Shown: positions 1-10,134 of the stretch, in pieces
Layout: each line of letters opens with the position of its first letter
How positions within the stretch are numbered: the stretch's first letter is position 1
Source: an uncultured Massilia sp.
Lineage (GTDB): Bacteria > Pseudomonadota > Gammaproteobacteria > Burkholderiales > Burkholderiaceae_D
Direction of reading: 5' to 3'
Length of the DNA stretch: 64,000 nt
Assembly (NCBI GenBank): GCA_913778765.1
Contig: CAJYXO010000148.1
Coordinates: 1-64,000 of the forward strand
Made by a program: the position numbers and the translations under genes
The notes under the pieces: generated by a model
What the model saw: only the letters and a program-made list of their open reading frames with translations
What the model was told of the DNA's origin: nothing
The model's database searches: none

Positions 1-170
1 GCTATGCTGACCTGGCCGAAATCGGTACCGATCCGCTACAGGCTGGCAAGGAGCTTCCTATTGCACTACAGTTAGCTCCATCCGCTGCCGACTGTCGATT
101 TCGTGTTTTTACACAGCCTGGGCCGAACCCGGCCTTTGCCTCAGCATGGCCGGCTGCAGAAACGAAAAGA

Positions 171-680
171 TCACACCAGTTTTATCCGTCGCTCCCGGTG
201 GATGGCGGCAGCCGACGCAAACCACAAGGCAAGGGCTGACGCAATGCCGGCAATTTCGCCACCGACCGGTGAAGCGACCACGAAGCCAATGCACGAAGCC
301 GTCACCAGAAACATGCCCAGCACGAGGAAAGGACGAAAAGAGGCTGCGTGGGCGATCGGAAGAAAATGCAGGCCGACCACGAGAGCCATCGCCGGCAAGA
401 GCAGATCGGGACGGTGCAAATTGTTGACGACGTTAACGGCCAGGAAGATCCCGATTCCTTCGCCGACACTGCTCCATATCAGTGCTTTCCTCGTCCGTTC
501 GGAAAGGACGATGCTATTTCCCGACAAACGCACCGTATGGAAGGCTGCGCCTGCGATGGCCAGGAAGCCGACGAATGGCAGCGCCAACTGGGCGCTGCCG
601 ACCTGCCACTGCAAGTGCATCGTCAAGGCGGCAAACACCGCCCCGAAAAAGGCCATGATGACCGCGCCGCGCGCTCCCAT
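171..680 (-). CDS. small multi-pass membrane protein of unknown function
   Basis: 169-aa ORF with several hydrophobic segments; competing plus-strand ORFs look low-complexity Arg/Ala rich. Confidence 0.6.
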   Translation of the reverse strand: MGARGAVIMAFFGAVFAALTMHLQWQVGSAQLALPFVGFLAIAGAAFHTVRLSGNSIVLSERTRKALIWSSVGEGIGIFLAVNVVNNLHRPDLLLPAMALVVGLHFLPIAHAASFRPFLVLGMFLVTASCIGFVVASPVGGEIAGIASALALWFASAAAIHRERRIKLV

Positions 681-817
681 GCCAGTTCCTTGTCAAGTTG
701 TCGTTGGTAAAAAACGCCCAGCATACAAGAGCATGCGCCGGTCAAAATGCACGGATTGTCACGCGTGGCCTCGGGCGCCGGTGCTATAGTGGGCCGCATC
801 GAGGCAAGATCGGATCG

Positions 818-2170
818 ATGATGGCCGAAGCAAGCAGCGGTGACATGCGCGATTTCCTGCGCGAATACAACATCCACGAGGTCGAGTGCGTCATCGCGGA
901 CATGACCGGCATCGCCCGCGGCAAGATCCTCCCGAAAGACCTGTTCCTGTCCGGCGAGCATATGCGCCTGCCGAAGAGCGTGCTGCTGAATACTGTCCAC
1001 GGCGAGCAGCCGAACAACACGCCTTATGTCGGCCCGATGGACCCCGACATGGTCTGCGTGCCGGACCCGGCCACGATCCGCGTCGTGCCCTGGGCCACCG
1101 AGCGGGTCGCCTGCGTGATCCACGATTGCCGGAACTTCGACGGCAGCCCGGTGGCGCTGGCGCCGCGCTCGGTGTTGCGGCGCGTGCTGCAGCGCTACCG
1201 CGAACGCGGCTGGCAGCCGGTGGTGGCGCCCGAGATGGAGTTTTATCTTGTTGCCCGCAACACCAACCCGCACGAGCCGCTGAGCCCGCCCACTGGGCGC
1301 AGCGGCTTCACGGAGCAGGGCCGGCAGTCCTATTCGATCGACGCCGTCAACGATTTCGATCCCTTCTTTCTCGAACTCTCCGCGTTCTGCAAGCAGCACG
1401 AGCTGGGCGTCGAGACCCTGATCCACGAAGCCGGCGCCGGCCAGATGGAAATCAACTTCACCCACGGCGACGCGCTCGAACTGGCCGACCGCGTGTTCCT
1501 GTTCAAGCGCGCCGTGCGCGAGACGGCCCTGCGCCACGGCATCTTCGCCACCTTCATGGCCAAGCCGATGGAGACCGAGCCGGGCAGCGCGATGCACGTG
1601 CACCAGAGCGTGGTCGACGTGGCCAGCGGCCGGAACATCTTTTCGAACGAGGATGGCAGCGAAAGTACCCTGTTCCGTCAATTCATCGGCGGGCTGGAAA
1701 AATACGTGCCCCCAAGTACCTTATTGTTCGCGCCCCATGTCAATTCCTTCCGCCGCCTGTCGCGTTTCCAGTCGGCGCCGATGAACGTGCACTGGGGCTA
1801 CGACAACCGCACCTGCGGCATCCGCGTGCCGAATTCCGCACCGCGCAACCGCCGCGTCGAGAACCGCGTGCCGGGCGTCGACGTGAATCCCTACCTGGCG
1901 ATGGCGGCGACCCTGGCCTGCGGCTGGCTCGGCATGACGGAAGGCCTGCAGCCGGCCCCGCCGACCGCGGAGAGCGCCGAGCACGTGCATGGCGAGCTGC
2001 CGCGCAACCTCGAAGACGCGATCTTCCAGCTGCGCGCCTGTCCGACGCTGGCGGAGATGCTGGGACCCTTGTTCGTGGCGGCGTTCTGCGAGGTGAAGGA
2101 GCTGGAGTTTGCGACGTTTTCGCGGGTGATCAGCTCCTGGGAGCGGGAGCATTTGATGCTGCTGGTCTAG
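818..2170 (+). CDS. glutamine synthetase family protein (possible gamma-glutamylpolyamine synthetase)
   Basis: ORF with GS motifs (VAPEMEFYL, EAGAGQMEINF, GSAMHVHQS, NRRVENRVPGVDVNPYLAMAA); start chosen at internal ATG 818. Confidence 0.9.
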   Translation: MMAEASSGDMRDFLREYNIHEVECVIADMTGIARGKILPKDLFLSGEHMRLPKSVLLNTVHGEQPNNTPYVGPMDPDMVCVPDPATIRVVPWATERVACVIHDCRNFDGSPVALAPRSVLRRVLQRYRERGWQPVVAPEMEFYLVARNTNPHEPLSPPTGRSGFTEQGRQSYSIDAVNDFDPFFLELSAFCKQHELGVETLIHEAGAGQMEINFTHGDALELADRVFLFKRAVRETALRHGIFATFMAKPMETEPGSAMHVHQSVVDVASGRNIFSNEDGSESTLFRQFIGGLEKYVPPSTLLFAPHVNSFRRLSRFQSAPMNVHWGYDNRTCGIRVPNSAPRNRRVENRVPGVDVNPYLAMAATLACGWLGMTEGLQPAPPTAESAEHVHGELPRNLEDAIFQLRACPTLAEMLGPLFVAAFCEVKELEFATFSRVISSWEREHLMLLV

Positions 2171-2200
2171 CCGTCATTCCCGCGCAGGCGGGAATCCAAT
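2171..2200. repeat. REP-like palindromic unit
   Basis: ccgtcATTCCCGCgcagGCGGGAATcca, 8-bp stem; related copies at 45.0, 46.3 and 50.1 kb. Confidence 0.75.
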
Positions 2201-2207
2201 CCTGTGG

Positions 2208-2750
2208 TCAGACACAAGGCAGCGTAATCGTCAGCCTGGTATGCCCATCCCCGGTATCCATCGCCGCCCCGCCTCCCTGCACCTCGGCCATCAAGCGGAT
2301 CGAATAGGTCCCCAACCCGGACCCGTCTTCCTTGTCGGCCGTCGCATACTTCTCGAAGAAGCGCCCGCGATGGTCGAGGGCACCTCGCCCTCGTTGTCGA
2401 TCACCACGTGCAGGCTGCCATTCCCCGGCGACACGTCGACCTTGATGATGCCGCCTTCCGGCGCTGCGCACCGAGGCCGGATTCGATTCGGCCGTCAGCA
2501 TCATGTACGGCGTCTGCCTGTAGCGCGCATCCTTGCGCATCCAGCCCAGCAGCTCGAGGCCGCTCATGATCGGCATGCTCCAGTCGCCGATCACGATGTC
2601 GATCGGCTGCTTGCGCATCAGGTCCTGCGCGGTCTTGCCGTTTTCGGCCTGGAAGACGTTGATGAAGCCGAGTTCGGTCAGCACCTGGCGCACGGCGGTG
2701 CGGATCAGGAGGTAGTCGTCGACGATCAGGATGAAGGCGGACTTGTCCAT
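2208..2750 (-). pseudogene. decayed receiver-domain/histidine-kinase protein
   Basis: N-term receiver (ILIVDDYLLIRTAVRQVL..IVIGDWSMPIMSGLELL..) ends abruptly; HATPase-like residues IIKVDVSPGNGSLHVVIDNEGEVPSTIAG are in a different frame, then RFFEKYATADKEDGSGLGTYSIRLMAEVQGG returns to the original frame. Confidence 0.75.
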
Positions 2751-2934
2751 GGTGGTTTGATTCTTTTTCTATTGGCCGAGTGTAACAACGAATATCGCCC
2801 CAACCAGCAGTCGGCCCTCACATTGTTGCCAATATGCATGCATAACGCGCAAAAAGACGCATCATATTTGCGGTTATTTGCAGGTTTGTGCGTAAACGTG
2901 TACATTCAGGCAGTTTGAACAAATGAGGGCAGGC

Positions 2935-3714
2935 ATGCAGTTGGCAGAACAACGTCGACAGGAAATCGTCGACATGGTGGACCGGCAGGGCAAGGTGCTG
3001 GCGGGCGAGCTGGCGCTGCGCTTCCAGACCTCCGAAGACACGATCCGGCGCGACCTGCGCGAGCTCGACGCCGCCGGTTTGCTGCGCCGCGTGCACGGCG
3101 GCGCGATGCGGCGCACCCGCGCCGAGCCCAGCTTCGGCCAGCGCGCGGACGATGCCGGCGCCCGCAAGGCGATGCTGGCGCAGGCCCTGTGCGAGGCCGT
3201 CCAGCCCGGCGACACCGTGCTGGTCGACGCCGGCACCACCAACCTGGCCTTCGCGCGCCTGCTGGAAGACGGACGCGCCGCCGCCGTCATCACCAACAGC
3301 CCGCAGGTCGCGCTGGCGCTGGGCGAGCTGCGCAAGACCAAGGTCATCCTGCTGGGCGGGATCTATGCGGGCCATGCCGGCGCCGTGCTGGGCGCGCATA
3401 CCGTCGACGCCATCCGTCAACTGCGCGTGAACCTGGCCGTGGTCGGCGTCTGCAGCGTCGAGGCGGGCCGCGGGCTCGGCGCCGTCGATGCCGAGGAAGC
3501 CGCCGTCAAGCAGGCCATGCTGGCCGCCGCCAGCCGGCGCGTGGTGGCCGCCCTCAACGAACGCCTGGAAGCGCCGGCGCCCTTCCTGATCGCGCCGCTG
3601 GAAGAAGTCGACCAGCTGGTGCTGGAAGCCGACTGTCCGTCCGACGTGCTGGAGCGCCTGCGCCAGCTCGATGCCACCCCCGACATCAAACTCGCAGCGA
3701 AAGCCAGACCATGA
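2935..3714 (+). CDS. DeoR/GlpR family transcriptional regulator
   Basis: N-term HTH (RRQEIVDMVDRQGKVLAGELALRFQTSEDTIRRDLRELDAAGLLRRVHGGA) and DeoR sugar-sensor domain. Confidence 0.92.
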   Translation: MQLAEQRRQEIVDMVDRQGKVLAGELALRFQTSEDTIRRDLRELDAAGLLRRVHGGAMRRTRAEPSFGQRADDAGARKAMLAQALCEAVQPGDTVLVDAGTTNLAFARLLEDGRAAAVITNSPQVALALGELRKTKVILLGGIYAGHAGAVLGAHTVDAIRQLRVNLAVVGVCSVEAGRGLGAVDAEEAAVKQAMLAAASRRVVAALNERLEAPAPFLIAPLEEVDQLVLEADCPSDVLERLRQLDATPDIKLAAKARP

Positions 3715-4862
3715 AACCGGCCGAAACGATCCACGCCAGCGCCGCCGTGAACGCGGGGCGCTGGTCCATCTCCACCATCTTCCTGCTGAACGGCGCCGGC
3801 ATCGGCCTGTGGGCCGCTCACGTGCCGCTGGTGCAGGCGCGCGCCGGCATCGACACCGGCGTGCTCGGCCTGCTGCTGCTGACCATCGCCGGCGGCGCGA
3901 TCTCGGCGATGCCCCTGTCCGGCTGGATGGCGGGGCGGTGGGGCACGCGCACGGTCGCCCTGTGCACCGCCTTCCTGTTTGCCGCCACCACCGCGCTGCT
4001 GATGAACGTCAGCGGCCTGCCGGCGCTGTTCGCGGCCGCCTTTGCCTTCGGCGTCAGCAACGGCGTGCTGGACGTGTCGATGAACGCCAACGCCAGCGAG
4101 GTGGAAACGGCGCGCGGCATCCCGACCATGTCGTCCTTCCACGGCTTCTACAGCCTCGGTGGGCTGCTCGGCGCGGCGCTCGGCGGCACGCTGATCGCGG
4201 CCGGCCTCGGCGACGGCCGCGGCGCCTTGATTGCCGGCGTGGCGATCGCCGTCATCGTCGCCCTGTGCACGCCCTTCGTGCTGCGGGTGGCGCCGTCGAA
4301 GCACGAAAGCCACTTCGCGCTGCCGCGCGGCCCGGCGCTCTTCCTCGGCCTGCTCGGTCTGCTGTGCTTCGCGGTCGAAGGCGCGCTGGTCGACTGGAGC
4401 GCGCTGCTGCTGACGGAACGCACGCAGGCCGACCCGGCCTCGGCGGCCCTTGGCTATTCAAGCTTCTCGATCGCGATGGCGGCCTGCCGCTTCGCGGGCG
4501 ACCGCCTGGTGCTGCGCTTCGGCGCGGTGCGGATCATGGTGGCGGGCGGGATCGGCATGTTCGCCGGCCTGATGCTGGCGGTGCTCAGCACCAGCTTCGC
4601 GCTGTCGGCCTGCGGCTTCGCGCTGATCGGGCTGTCGGCGGCCAACGTGGTACCGCTGATCTTCTCGGCGGCGGCGCGCACCCCGGGGATGTCGGCCGGC
4701 GGCGGCCTGGCGACGGTGGCGACGCTCGGTTATGCGGGCCTGCTGCTGGCGCCGCCGCTGCTTGGGTCGCTGGCGGCGCATACCAGTATCGCCGTGGCGC
4801 TTGGCATCCTGTCGGTGTCGGGGATCGTGCTCGCGGCGAATGCGCGCATCGTAAAAAGCTAG
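3711..4862 (+). CDS. MFS transporter
   Basis: About 12 hydrophobic segments; ATG overlaps the DeoR stop (ATGA). Confidence 0.88.
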   Translation: MKPAETIHASAAVNAGRWSISTIFLLNGAGIGLWAAHVPLVQARAGIDTGVLGLLLLTIAGGAISAMPLSGWMAGRWGTRTVALCTAFLFAATTALLMNVSGLPALFAAAFAFGVSNGVLDVSMNANASEVETARGIPTMSSFHGFYSLGGLLGAALGGTLIAAGLGDGRGALIAGVAIAVIVALCTPFVLRVAPSKHESHFALPRGPALFLGLLGLLCFAVEGALVDWSALLLTERTQADPASAALGYSSFSIAMAACRFAGDRLVLRFGAVRIMVAGGIGMFAGLMLAVLSTSFALSACGFALIGLSAANVVPLIFSAAARTPGMSAGGGLATVATLGYAGLLLAPPLLGSLAAHTSIAVALGILSVSGIVLAANARIVKS

Positions 4863-4889
4863 GGTGGGATCGAAGAGCCCACGCGGAAG

Positions 4890-5396
4890 TCAGCGATATT
4901 CGCGCAGCACCGTATAGCCGCTGCCATCGCCGGTCTTCGATTCGACCAGCGCGTAATGGTCGACCACCCACTCGATCGCAGGCCCGCCCTGCGGGATCTC
5001 CACACCGCGAGCCCGCCGCGCCATCGTCACATGCGGGCGGTAAGCCCGCGCGTCCGGCGCCAGACCCACCGCGGGCAAAGCCGCCGACAAATCCGCATGC
5101 AGCGCCAGCAGCCCGGGCGGCGCCACGGAAGGCGCCAGCACCGCGATCCCGTTATGCCACAGTTCCGCCACATCCAGCCGCAGGCGGAACGGCGACATCG
5201 GCACGGCAAGGCCGTCGAGCAGGGCAGGGACGGACTCGCTCGGCTGGTTGCCGAGGAAGTGAAGGGTCAGGTGGAGTTTGTCGGTGTGGACCGGCGTCGC
5301 GCCGCGCGGCCAGGTCCACAGTTCGCGCCACGCGCGCAGCTGCTCGCGCACGGCCGGGTCGGGCCAGAGCGCGAGGAACAGGCGCGTGCCGTCCAT
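4890..5396 (-). CDS. thpR: RNA 2',3'-cyclic phosphodiesterase (LigT/ThpR family)
   Basis: Two HxT motifs (HLTLHF, HVTMAR), RLFLALWPD N-terminus. Confidence 0.88.
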   Translation of the reverse strand: MDGTRLFLALWPDPAVREQLRAWRELWTWPRGATPVHTDKLHLTLHFLGNQPSESVPALLDGLAVPMSPFRLRLDVAELWHNGIAVLAPSVAPPGLLALHADLSAALPAVGLAPDARAYRPHVTMARRARGVEIPQGGPAIEWVVDHYALVESKTGDGSGYTVLREYR

Positions 5397-5397
5397 G

Positions 5398-6279
5398 TCA
5401 GAAGCAGTGTTCCGGCGCCGGGAAGCTGCCGTCCTTCACCGCCGCCACATAGGCCGAGACGGCGGCGTCGATGCTGGTCTGGCCGTCCATGAAGTTCTTC
5501 ACGAAGCGCGCTTTGCGGCCCGGGAACACGCCCAGCAGGTCGTGCATGACCAGCACCTGCCCAGTGCAGTCCGGCCCTGCGCCGATGCCGATGGTCGGCA
5601 CCTGCAGCATCTCCGTCACTTCCTTGCCGAGCGCCGCCGGCACCGCCTCCAGCAGCACGATCGCGGCGCCGGCCTCCTGCAGCGCCAGGGCGTCGCGCTT
5701 GAGCTGGTCCGCGCCTTCGCTGGTCTTGCCCTGCACCTTGTAGCCGCCCAGCTGGTGCACGAACTGCGGGGTCAGGCCGATGTGGGCGCACACCGGGATG
5801 CCGCGCTCGACCAGGAAGCGCACGGTCTCGGCCAGCCAGGCGCCGCCTTCGATCTTGATCATCTGGGCGCCGGCGCGCATCAGGGTCGCGCAGCTGTCGT
5901 AGGCCTGCTCTTTGGTGCCATAGCTGCCGAAGGGCAGGTCGGCCAGCACCAGCGCGTTCTTGCGGCCGCGGACCACGGACGCGGTGTGGTAGGCGACGTC
6001 CGCCACCGTCACCGGCAGGGTCGAATCGTGGCCGGCGCAGACCATGCCGAGCGAGTCGCCGATCAAGAGGATCTCGACCCCGCAGCGGTCCATCAGCGCG
6101 GCAAAGCTGGCGTCGTAGCAGGTGAGCATGGCGATCTTCTGGCCGGCCGCGCGCATCGCCCGCAGCGACGGGATGGTCACGGCCATCGAGACAGGTTTGG
6201 CCGGCGCCTGCGCGGGCGCCTGCGCACCGCTGCCCGGTTCCGAAGCCGCCATCTCCTTGCCCTGCAAATATCCGCTCAT
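5398..6279 (-). CDS. panB: 3-methyl-2-oxobutanoate hydroxymethyltransferase
   Basis: [68 protein letters not shown]. Confidence 0.96.
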   Translation of the reverse strand: MSGYLQGKEMAASEPGSGAQAPAQAPAKPVSMAVTIPSLRAMRAAGQKIAMLTCYDASFAALMDRCGVEILLIGDSLGMVCAGHDSTLPVTVADVAYHTASVVRGRKNALVLADLPFGSYGTKEQAYDSCATLMRAGAQMIKIEGGAWLAETVRFLVERGIPVCAHIGLTPQFVHQLGGYKVQGKTSEGADQLKRDALALQEAGAAIVLLEAVPAALGKEVTEMLQVPTIGIGAGPDCTGQVLVMHDLLGVFPGRKARFVKNFMDGQTSIDAAVSAYVAAVKDGSFPAPEHCF

Positions 6280-6363
6280 CGTTTTTCCTTTGTTATCGTC
6301 TTCGTAATGTCGTGCCCGTACCGGATACCGGTAGAATGCCATACCCGATTTCAAGCGCCCTCC

Positions 6364-7626
6364 ATGTTACAACTTCCGCTATCTCCTGTCGTCGTCTGGC
6401 CCATCGCCCTGCTGTCCACCGCCGGTGTCCTGATCCGTCCGTTCCGGCTCGCCGAAGCCTGGTGGGCCGTGCTGGGCGCCTTGCTGCTGCTGCTGACCGG
6501 CCAGATCGGCCTGGCGGAACTGGGCCGCGCGGTCGGGAAAGGCACGGACGTCTATCTGTTCCTGGTCGGGATGATGCTGGTGGCCGAGATGGCGCGCACC
6601 ACCGGCCTGTTCGACTGGATCGCCGCGCACGCGGTACGCCTGGCCCGCGGCTCCGCCACGCGCCTGTTCTGCATCGTGTACGCCGTCGGCATCGTCGTGA
6701 CGACCTTCATGTCCAACGATGCGACCGCGGTCGTGATGACGCCGGCGGTGCTGGCGGCGGCAAGGGCGGCCAGGCTCGAGCACCCCCTGCCTCACCTGTT
6801 CGTCTGCGCGCTCATCGCGAATGCCGCGAGCTTCGTCCTGCCGGTGTCGAATCCGGCCAACCTGGTGGTGTTCGCCAGCCACATGCCGGCGCTGCTGGAC
6901 TGGTTCCGGCTGTTCCTGCTGCCTTCCGCGATCGCCATCGTCGTCACCTTCGCGGCGCTGTACTGGACCCAGCGCAAGGAACTCAAGGACCGCCTGAGCG
7001 AGGACGTCGAGGTGCCGGACCTGTCGGCGGAAGCGAAACTGGTGGCTGGCGGGATCGGGCTGCTGGCGGCGCTGCTGCTCGGCGCATCGGCGCTCGGCGT
7101 CGACCTCGGCTGGCCGAGTTTCGCGGCGGGCCTCGTCACCTTCGCCGCCGTCCTGCTGCGGGCCCGCCACATGGCGGTGAGCGCGGTGCGCGAGATGTCG
7201 TGGTCGGTGCTGCCGCTGGTCGCCGGCCTGTTCGTGCTGGTGGCCGCGCTCGACAAGATCGGCGTCGCCGCCGCCCTGGCGCGGCTGCTGGCCCAGCTCC
7301 AGGCCACGGCGCCGGCGTGGAGCGTCTGGGCGGCCGGCATCGCCACCGCGCTGGTCTCGAATGTCGCGAACAATCTTCCCGCCGGCCTGATCGCCGGGTC
7401 GACCGTGGCGGCCAGCCATGCGGCCCAGAATGTCACCGCCGCCACGCTGATCGGCATCGACCTGGGTCCGAACCTGTCGGTGACGGGCTCGCTGGCGACC
7501 GTCCTCTGGCTCACCGTATTGCGGCGCGAGGGCATCGAGGTCAGCTTCCTGCAGTTCCTGAAAGTCGGCGCCATCGTGATGCCGCTGGCGCTGCTGCCCT
7601 GCCTGTACGTGCTTTCGCTGGGCTGA
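6364..7626 (+). CDS. arsB: ArsB-type arsenical pump / anion transporter
   Basis: ArsB/NhaD-like 11-12 TM protein ([31 protein letters not shown]). Confidence 0.82.
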   Translation: MLQLPLSPVVVWPIALLSTAGVLIRPFRLAEAWWAVLGALLLLLTGQIGLAELGRAVGKGTDVYLFLVGMMLVAEMARTTGLFDWIAAHAVRLARGSATRLFCIVYAVGIVVTTFMSNDATAVVMTPAVLAAARAARLEHPLPHLFVCALIANAASFVLPVSNPANLVVFASHMPALLDWFRLFLLPSAIAIVVTFAALYWTQRKELKDRLSEDVEVPDLSAEAKLVAGGIGLLAALLLGASALGVDLGWPSFAAGLVTFAAVLLRARHMAVSAVREMSWSVLPLVAGLFVLVAALDKIGVAAALARLLAQLQATAPAWSVWAAGIATALVSNVANNLPAGLIAGSTVAASHAAQNVTAATLIGIDLGPNLSVTGSLATVLWLTVLRREGIEVSFLQFLKVGAIVMPLALLPCLYVLSLG

Positions 7627-7629
7627 AAC

Positions 7630-8103
7630 TCAGATTCTTTCGATGGCCTGGTCCGCAACAAAGGGCAGCAGCTCGGCCACGCGGCCATGGCCGGGGATGA
7701 GGAGCGCGGGCGCCAGCTCGGCCAGCGGCGCCAGCACGAAGGCGCGCGCGTGCATGCGCGGATGCGGGACGATCAAGGCCGGCGCCTCGTCGATGACCTC
7801 GTCGTCATACAAGAGCAAATCGAGGTCGAGGGTGCGCGGTGCGTTGCGGTAGGGGCGTTCGCGGCCGTGGGCCTGCTCGATGCCGTGCAGCGCGGCCAGC
7901 AGGGCGCGGGCCGAGAGCGAGGTGTCGACTTCGGCCACCGCGTTGATGTAATCGTCGCCCGAGGAATCGATGGGCGCGGTGCGGTACAGCGAGGAGGCGC
8001 GCAGCAGGCGCACGCCCGGCGTCCAGGTCAGGCGCTCCAGCGCGTCGAGGACGTTGGCATGGGCGTCGCCCAGGTTGGCGCCGATGCCGACCCAGGCCGT
8101 CAT
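7630..8103 (-). CDS. folK: 2-amino-4-hydroxy-6-hydroxymethyldihydropteridine diphosphokinase
   Basis: GIGANLGD, ERPYRNAPRTLDLDLLLYDDEVID, PHPRMHARAFVL. Confidence 0.95.
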   Translation of the reverse strand: MTAWVGIGANLGDAHANVLDALERLTWTPGVRLLRASSLYRTAPIDSSGDDYINAVAEVDTSLSARALLAALHGIEQAHGRERPYRNAPRTLDLDLLLYDDEVIDEAPALIVPHPRMHARAFVLAPLAELAPALLIPGHGRVAELLPFVADQAIERI

Positions 8104-9467
8104 TCGCTTTCTTGCGAAGGCGCGGCCACGGCGTCGCCTTCACCCGTCTTGCGCGGACCGCGGCGGCGCGGGCGCTTCTTCTTGTCGCCGCCCTGCGGCT
8201 CGCGCGCCGAATTGATCAGGCGCTCGCGTTCGTTGGCGTCGGCGCCGTAGAAGGTGGCCCACCAGTTGCCCAGCTCCGCATCGAGCTCGCCGGATTCGCA
8301 GCGCAGCAGCAGGAAGTCGAAGCCGGCGCGGAAGCGCGGATGCTCCAGCAGCTTATACGGCGCCTTGCCGGTGCGGCGTTCGAAGCGCGGCTGCATGGCC
8401 CAGATGTCGCGCATGTCGGTGGCGATGCGGCGCTGCAGGGCCAGGCTGTCGGTCTGGTTGTCGAGCACGTCGTCGGCGGCCAGGTGCAGGGCCGGGATCG
8501 GCGATTCGCCGGCGGCGCGGTAGGCGTTCCACTTTTCCAGCACCTGGTGCCACAGCAGCGATGCGAACAGGAAGCCGGCGGAGACGCCCTTGCCGGCCTT
8601 GACGCGGGCATCGGTCGATTCCAGCGCCAGGGTCACGAACTTCATGCCGATCGGCTGCTCCAGCACCACGTCCAGCAGCGGCAGCAGGCCATGGTGCAGG
8701 CCGGCGGCGCGCAGCTCCTTCAGGCAGGCCAGCGAGTGGCCGGACTGCAGCAGCTTCAGCATCTCGTCGAACACGCGCGCGGCCGGCACGTTGTTGATCA
8801 GCGGCGCCATTACCGGGATCGGCGCGCGGGTGGCCGGCTCGATCGTGAACTGCAGCTTGGCGGCAAAGCGCACCACGCGCAGCATGCGCACCGGGTCTTC
8901 GCGGTAGCGCGCTTCCGGCTGGCCGATGATGCGCAGGACCTTGTCGCGGATGTCCTCGATGCCGCCGTGGTAGTCGAGCACCGACTGCGTGGCCGGGTCG
9001 TAGTACATGGCGTTGATGGTGAAGTCGCGCCGTTCGGCGTCCTCGTGCTGCGGGCCGAAGTTATTGTCGCGCAGGACGCGGCCATGCTCGTCCTTGGGGG
9101 CGTTGACGGCGGCGTTGCCGCGGAAGGTGGTCACCTCCAGCAGCTCCTGGCCGAACATCACGTGCACGATCTGGAAGCGGCGGCCGATGATGAAGGCGCG
9201 CCGGAACAGCTTCTTGACCTCTTCCGGCGTGGCGTCGGTGGCGATGTCGAAGTCCTTCGGCTTCACGCCCAGCAGCAGGTCGCGCACCGCGCCGCCCACC
9301 ACGAAGGCCTTGAAGCCGGCTTCCTGCAGGGCCTGGGTCACGCGCACCGCATTCGGCGACAGCAGTTTCGGGTCGATGCGGTGCTCTTCCGGACCGAGGA
9401 TCACGGGTTGGGTGGGATCGCGCTCGTCTTTCACGCCAAGGATTTTACGGATGAATTTTTTAATCAT
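8100..9467 (-). CDS. pcnB: polynucleotide adenylyltransferase (PcnB family)
   Basis: GGAVRDLLLGVKPKDFDIATDATPEEVKKLFRRAFIIGRRFQIVHV and RRDFTINAMYYDP; ATGA overlap with folK. Confidence 0.94.
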   Translation of the reverse strand: MIKKFIRKILGVKDERDPTQPVILGPEEHRIDPKLLSPNAVRVTQALQEAGFKAFVVGGAVRDLLLGVKPKDFDIATDATPEEVKKLFRRAFIIGRRFQIVHVMFGQELLEVTTFRGNAAVNAPKDEHGRVLRDNNFGPQHEDAERRDFTINAMYYDPATQSVLDYHGGIEDIRDKVLRIIGQPEARYREDPVRMLRVVRFAAKLQFTIEPATRAPIPVMAPLINNVPAARVFDEMLKLLQSGHSLACLKELRAAGLHHGLLPLLDVVLEQPIGMKFVTLALESTDARVKAGKGVSAGFLFASLLWHQVLEKWNAYRAAGESPIPALHLAADDVLDNQTDSLALQRRIATDMRDIWAMQPRFERRTGKAPYKLLEHPRFRAGFDFLLLRCESGELDAELGNWWATFYGADANERERLINSAREPQGGDKKKRPRRRGPRKTGEGDAVAAPSQESE

Positions 9468-10134
9468 TGAACAGGTTGAGTAAAGGCCAGCCTTGGGTGC
9501 TTGCGTGTTGGGCGAGTGTGGCGCTCGGATTGGTCGCCACCGGGTGCGAGACGACCGACAGCAGCGGGATATCGTTGTGCGAATCGCTGTAGAAATAACT
9601 GCGCTCGAATGTGCTGAAAGGCCGCTGCAGGCCGTCCAGCCAGGCGTGCATGTGGGTGACCTTGCCGTGGCCCTGGGTCGGCGTGCCGGCCAGCCGTCCG
9701 GTCGGGTGGCCGCGTTCGTCCACTTCCGGGCGCGCCGCGATCAGGTGTTCGACCTTGAGCGCGCGTGCGATCGGCGCGGTCAGCCAGGCGTTGGTGGCGG
9801 TGATGATGGCCACCAGGTCGCCGGCGTCGACGTGGCGCCGCAGCAGCGCCACCGCCTGCGGCTTGATGGCGGGCTCGATCACTTCGCGCATGTACTGCGC
9901 GTGCAGGGCCTGCAAATGGTCCGGCTCGAAGCCGGCCAGGGTGCCGAGCGCGAATTCCAGGTACTCGACCGGATCGAGTTTGCCCGCCTGGTACTGGGCG
10001 AAGAATTCTTCGTTGCGGCGCTGGTAGGCGTCGCAGTCGACCACCTTGTTCCGCACCAGGAACTGGCCCCACTCGAAATCCGAATCGATCGGCAGCAGCG
10101 TATGGTCGAGGTCAAACAGCGCGAGATTGCTCAT
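9460..10134 (-). CDS. HAD-superfamily IB phosphatase (SerB-like)
   Basis: FDLDHTLLPIDSD motif I, YSDSHNDIPLL motif. Confidence 0.9.
   Translation of the reverse strand: MSNLALFDLDHTLLPIDSDFEWGQFLVRNKVVDCDAYQRRNEEFFAQYQAGKLDPVEYLEFALGTLAGFEPDHLQALHAQYMREVIEPAIKPQAVALLRRHVDAGDLVAIITATNAWLTAPIARALKVEHLIAARPEVDERGHPTGRLAGTPTQGHGKVTHMHAWLDGLQRPFSTFERSYFYSDSHNDIPLLSVVSHPVATNPSATLAQHASTQGWPLLNLFND

Noticed and set aside
3-239. Possible 3' end of a plus-strand CDS entering from outside the window (YADLAEIGTDPLQAGKELPIALQLAP...)
   Set aside because: Open frame exists but no family recognised, overlaps the minus-strand ORF at 171-680, and upstream sequence is unavailable.
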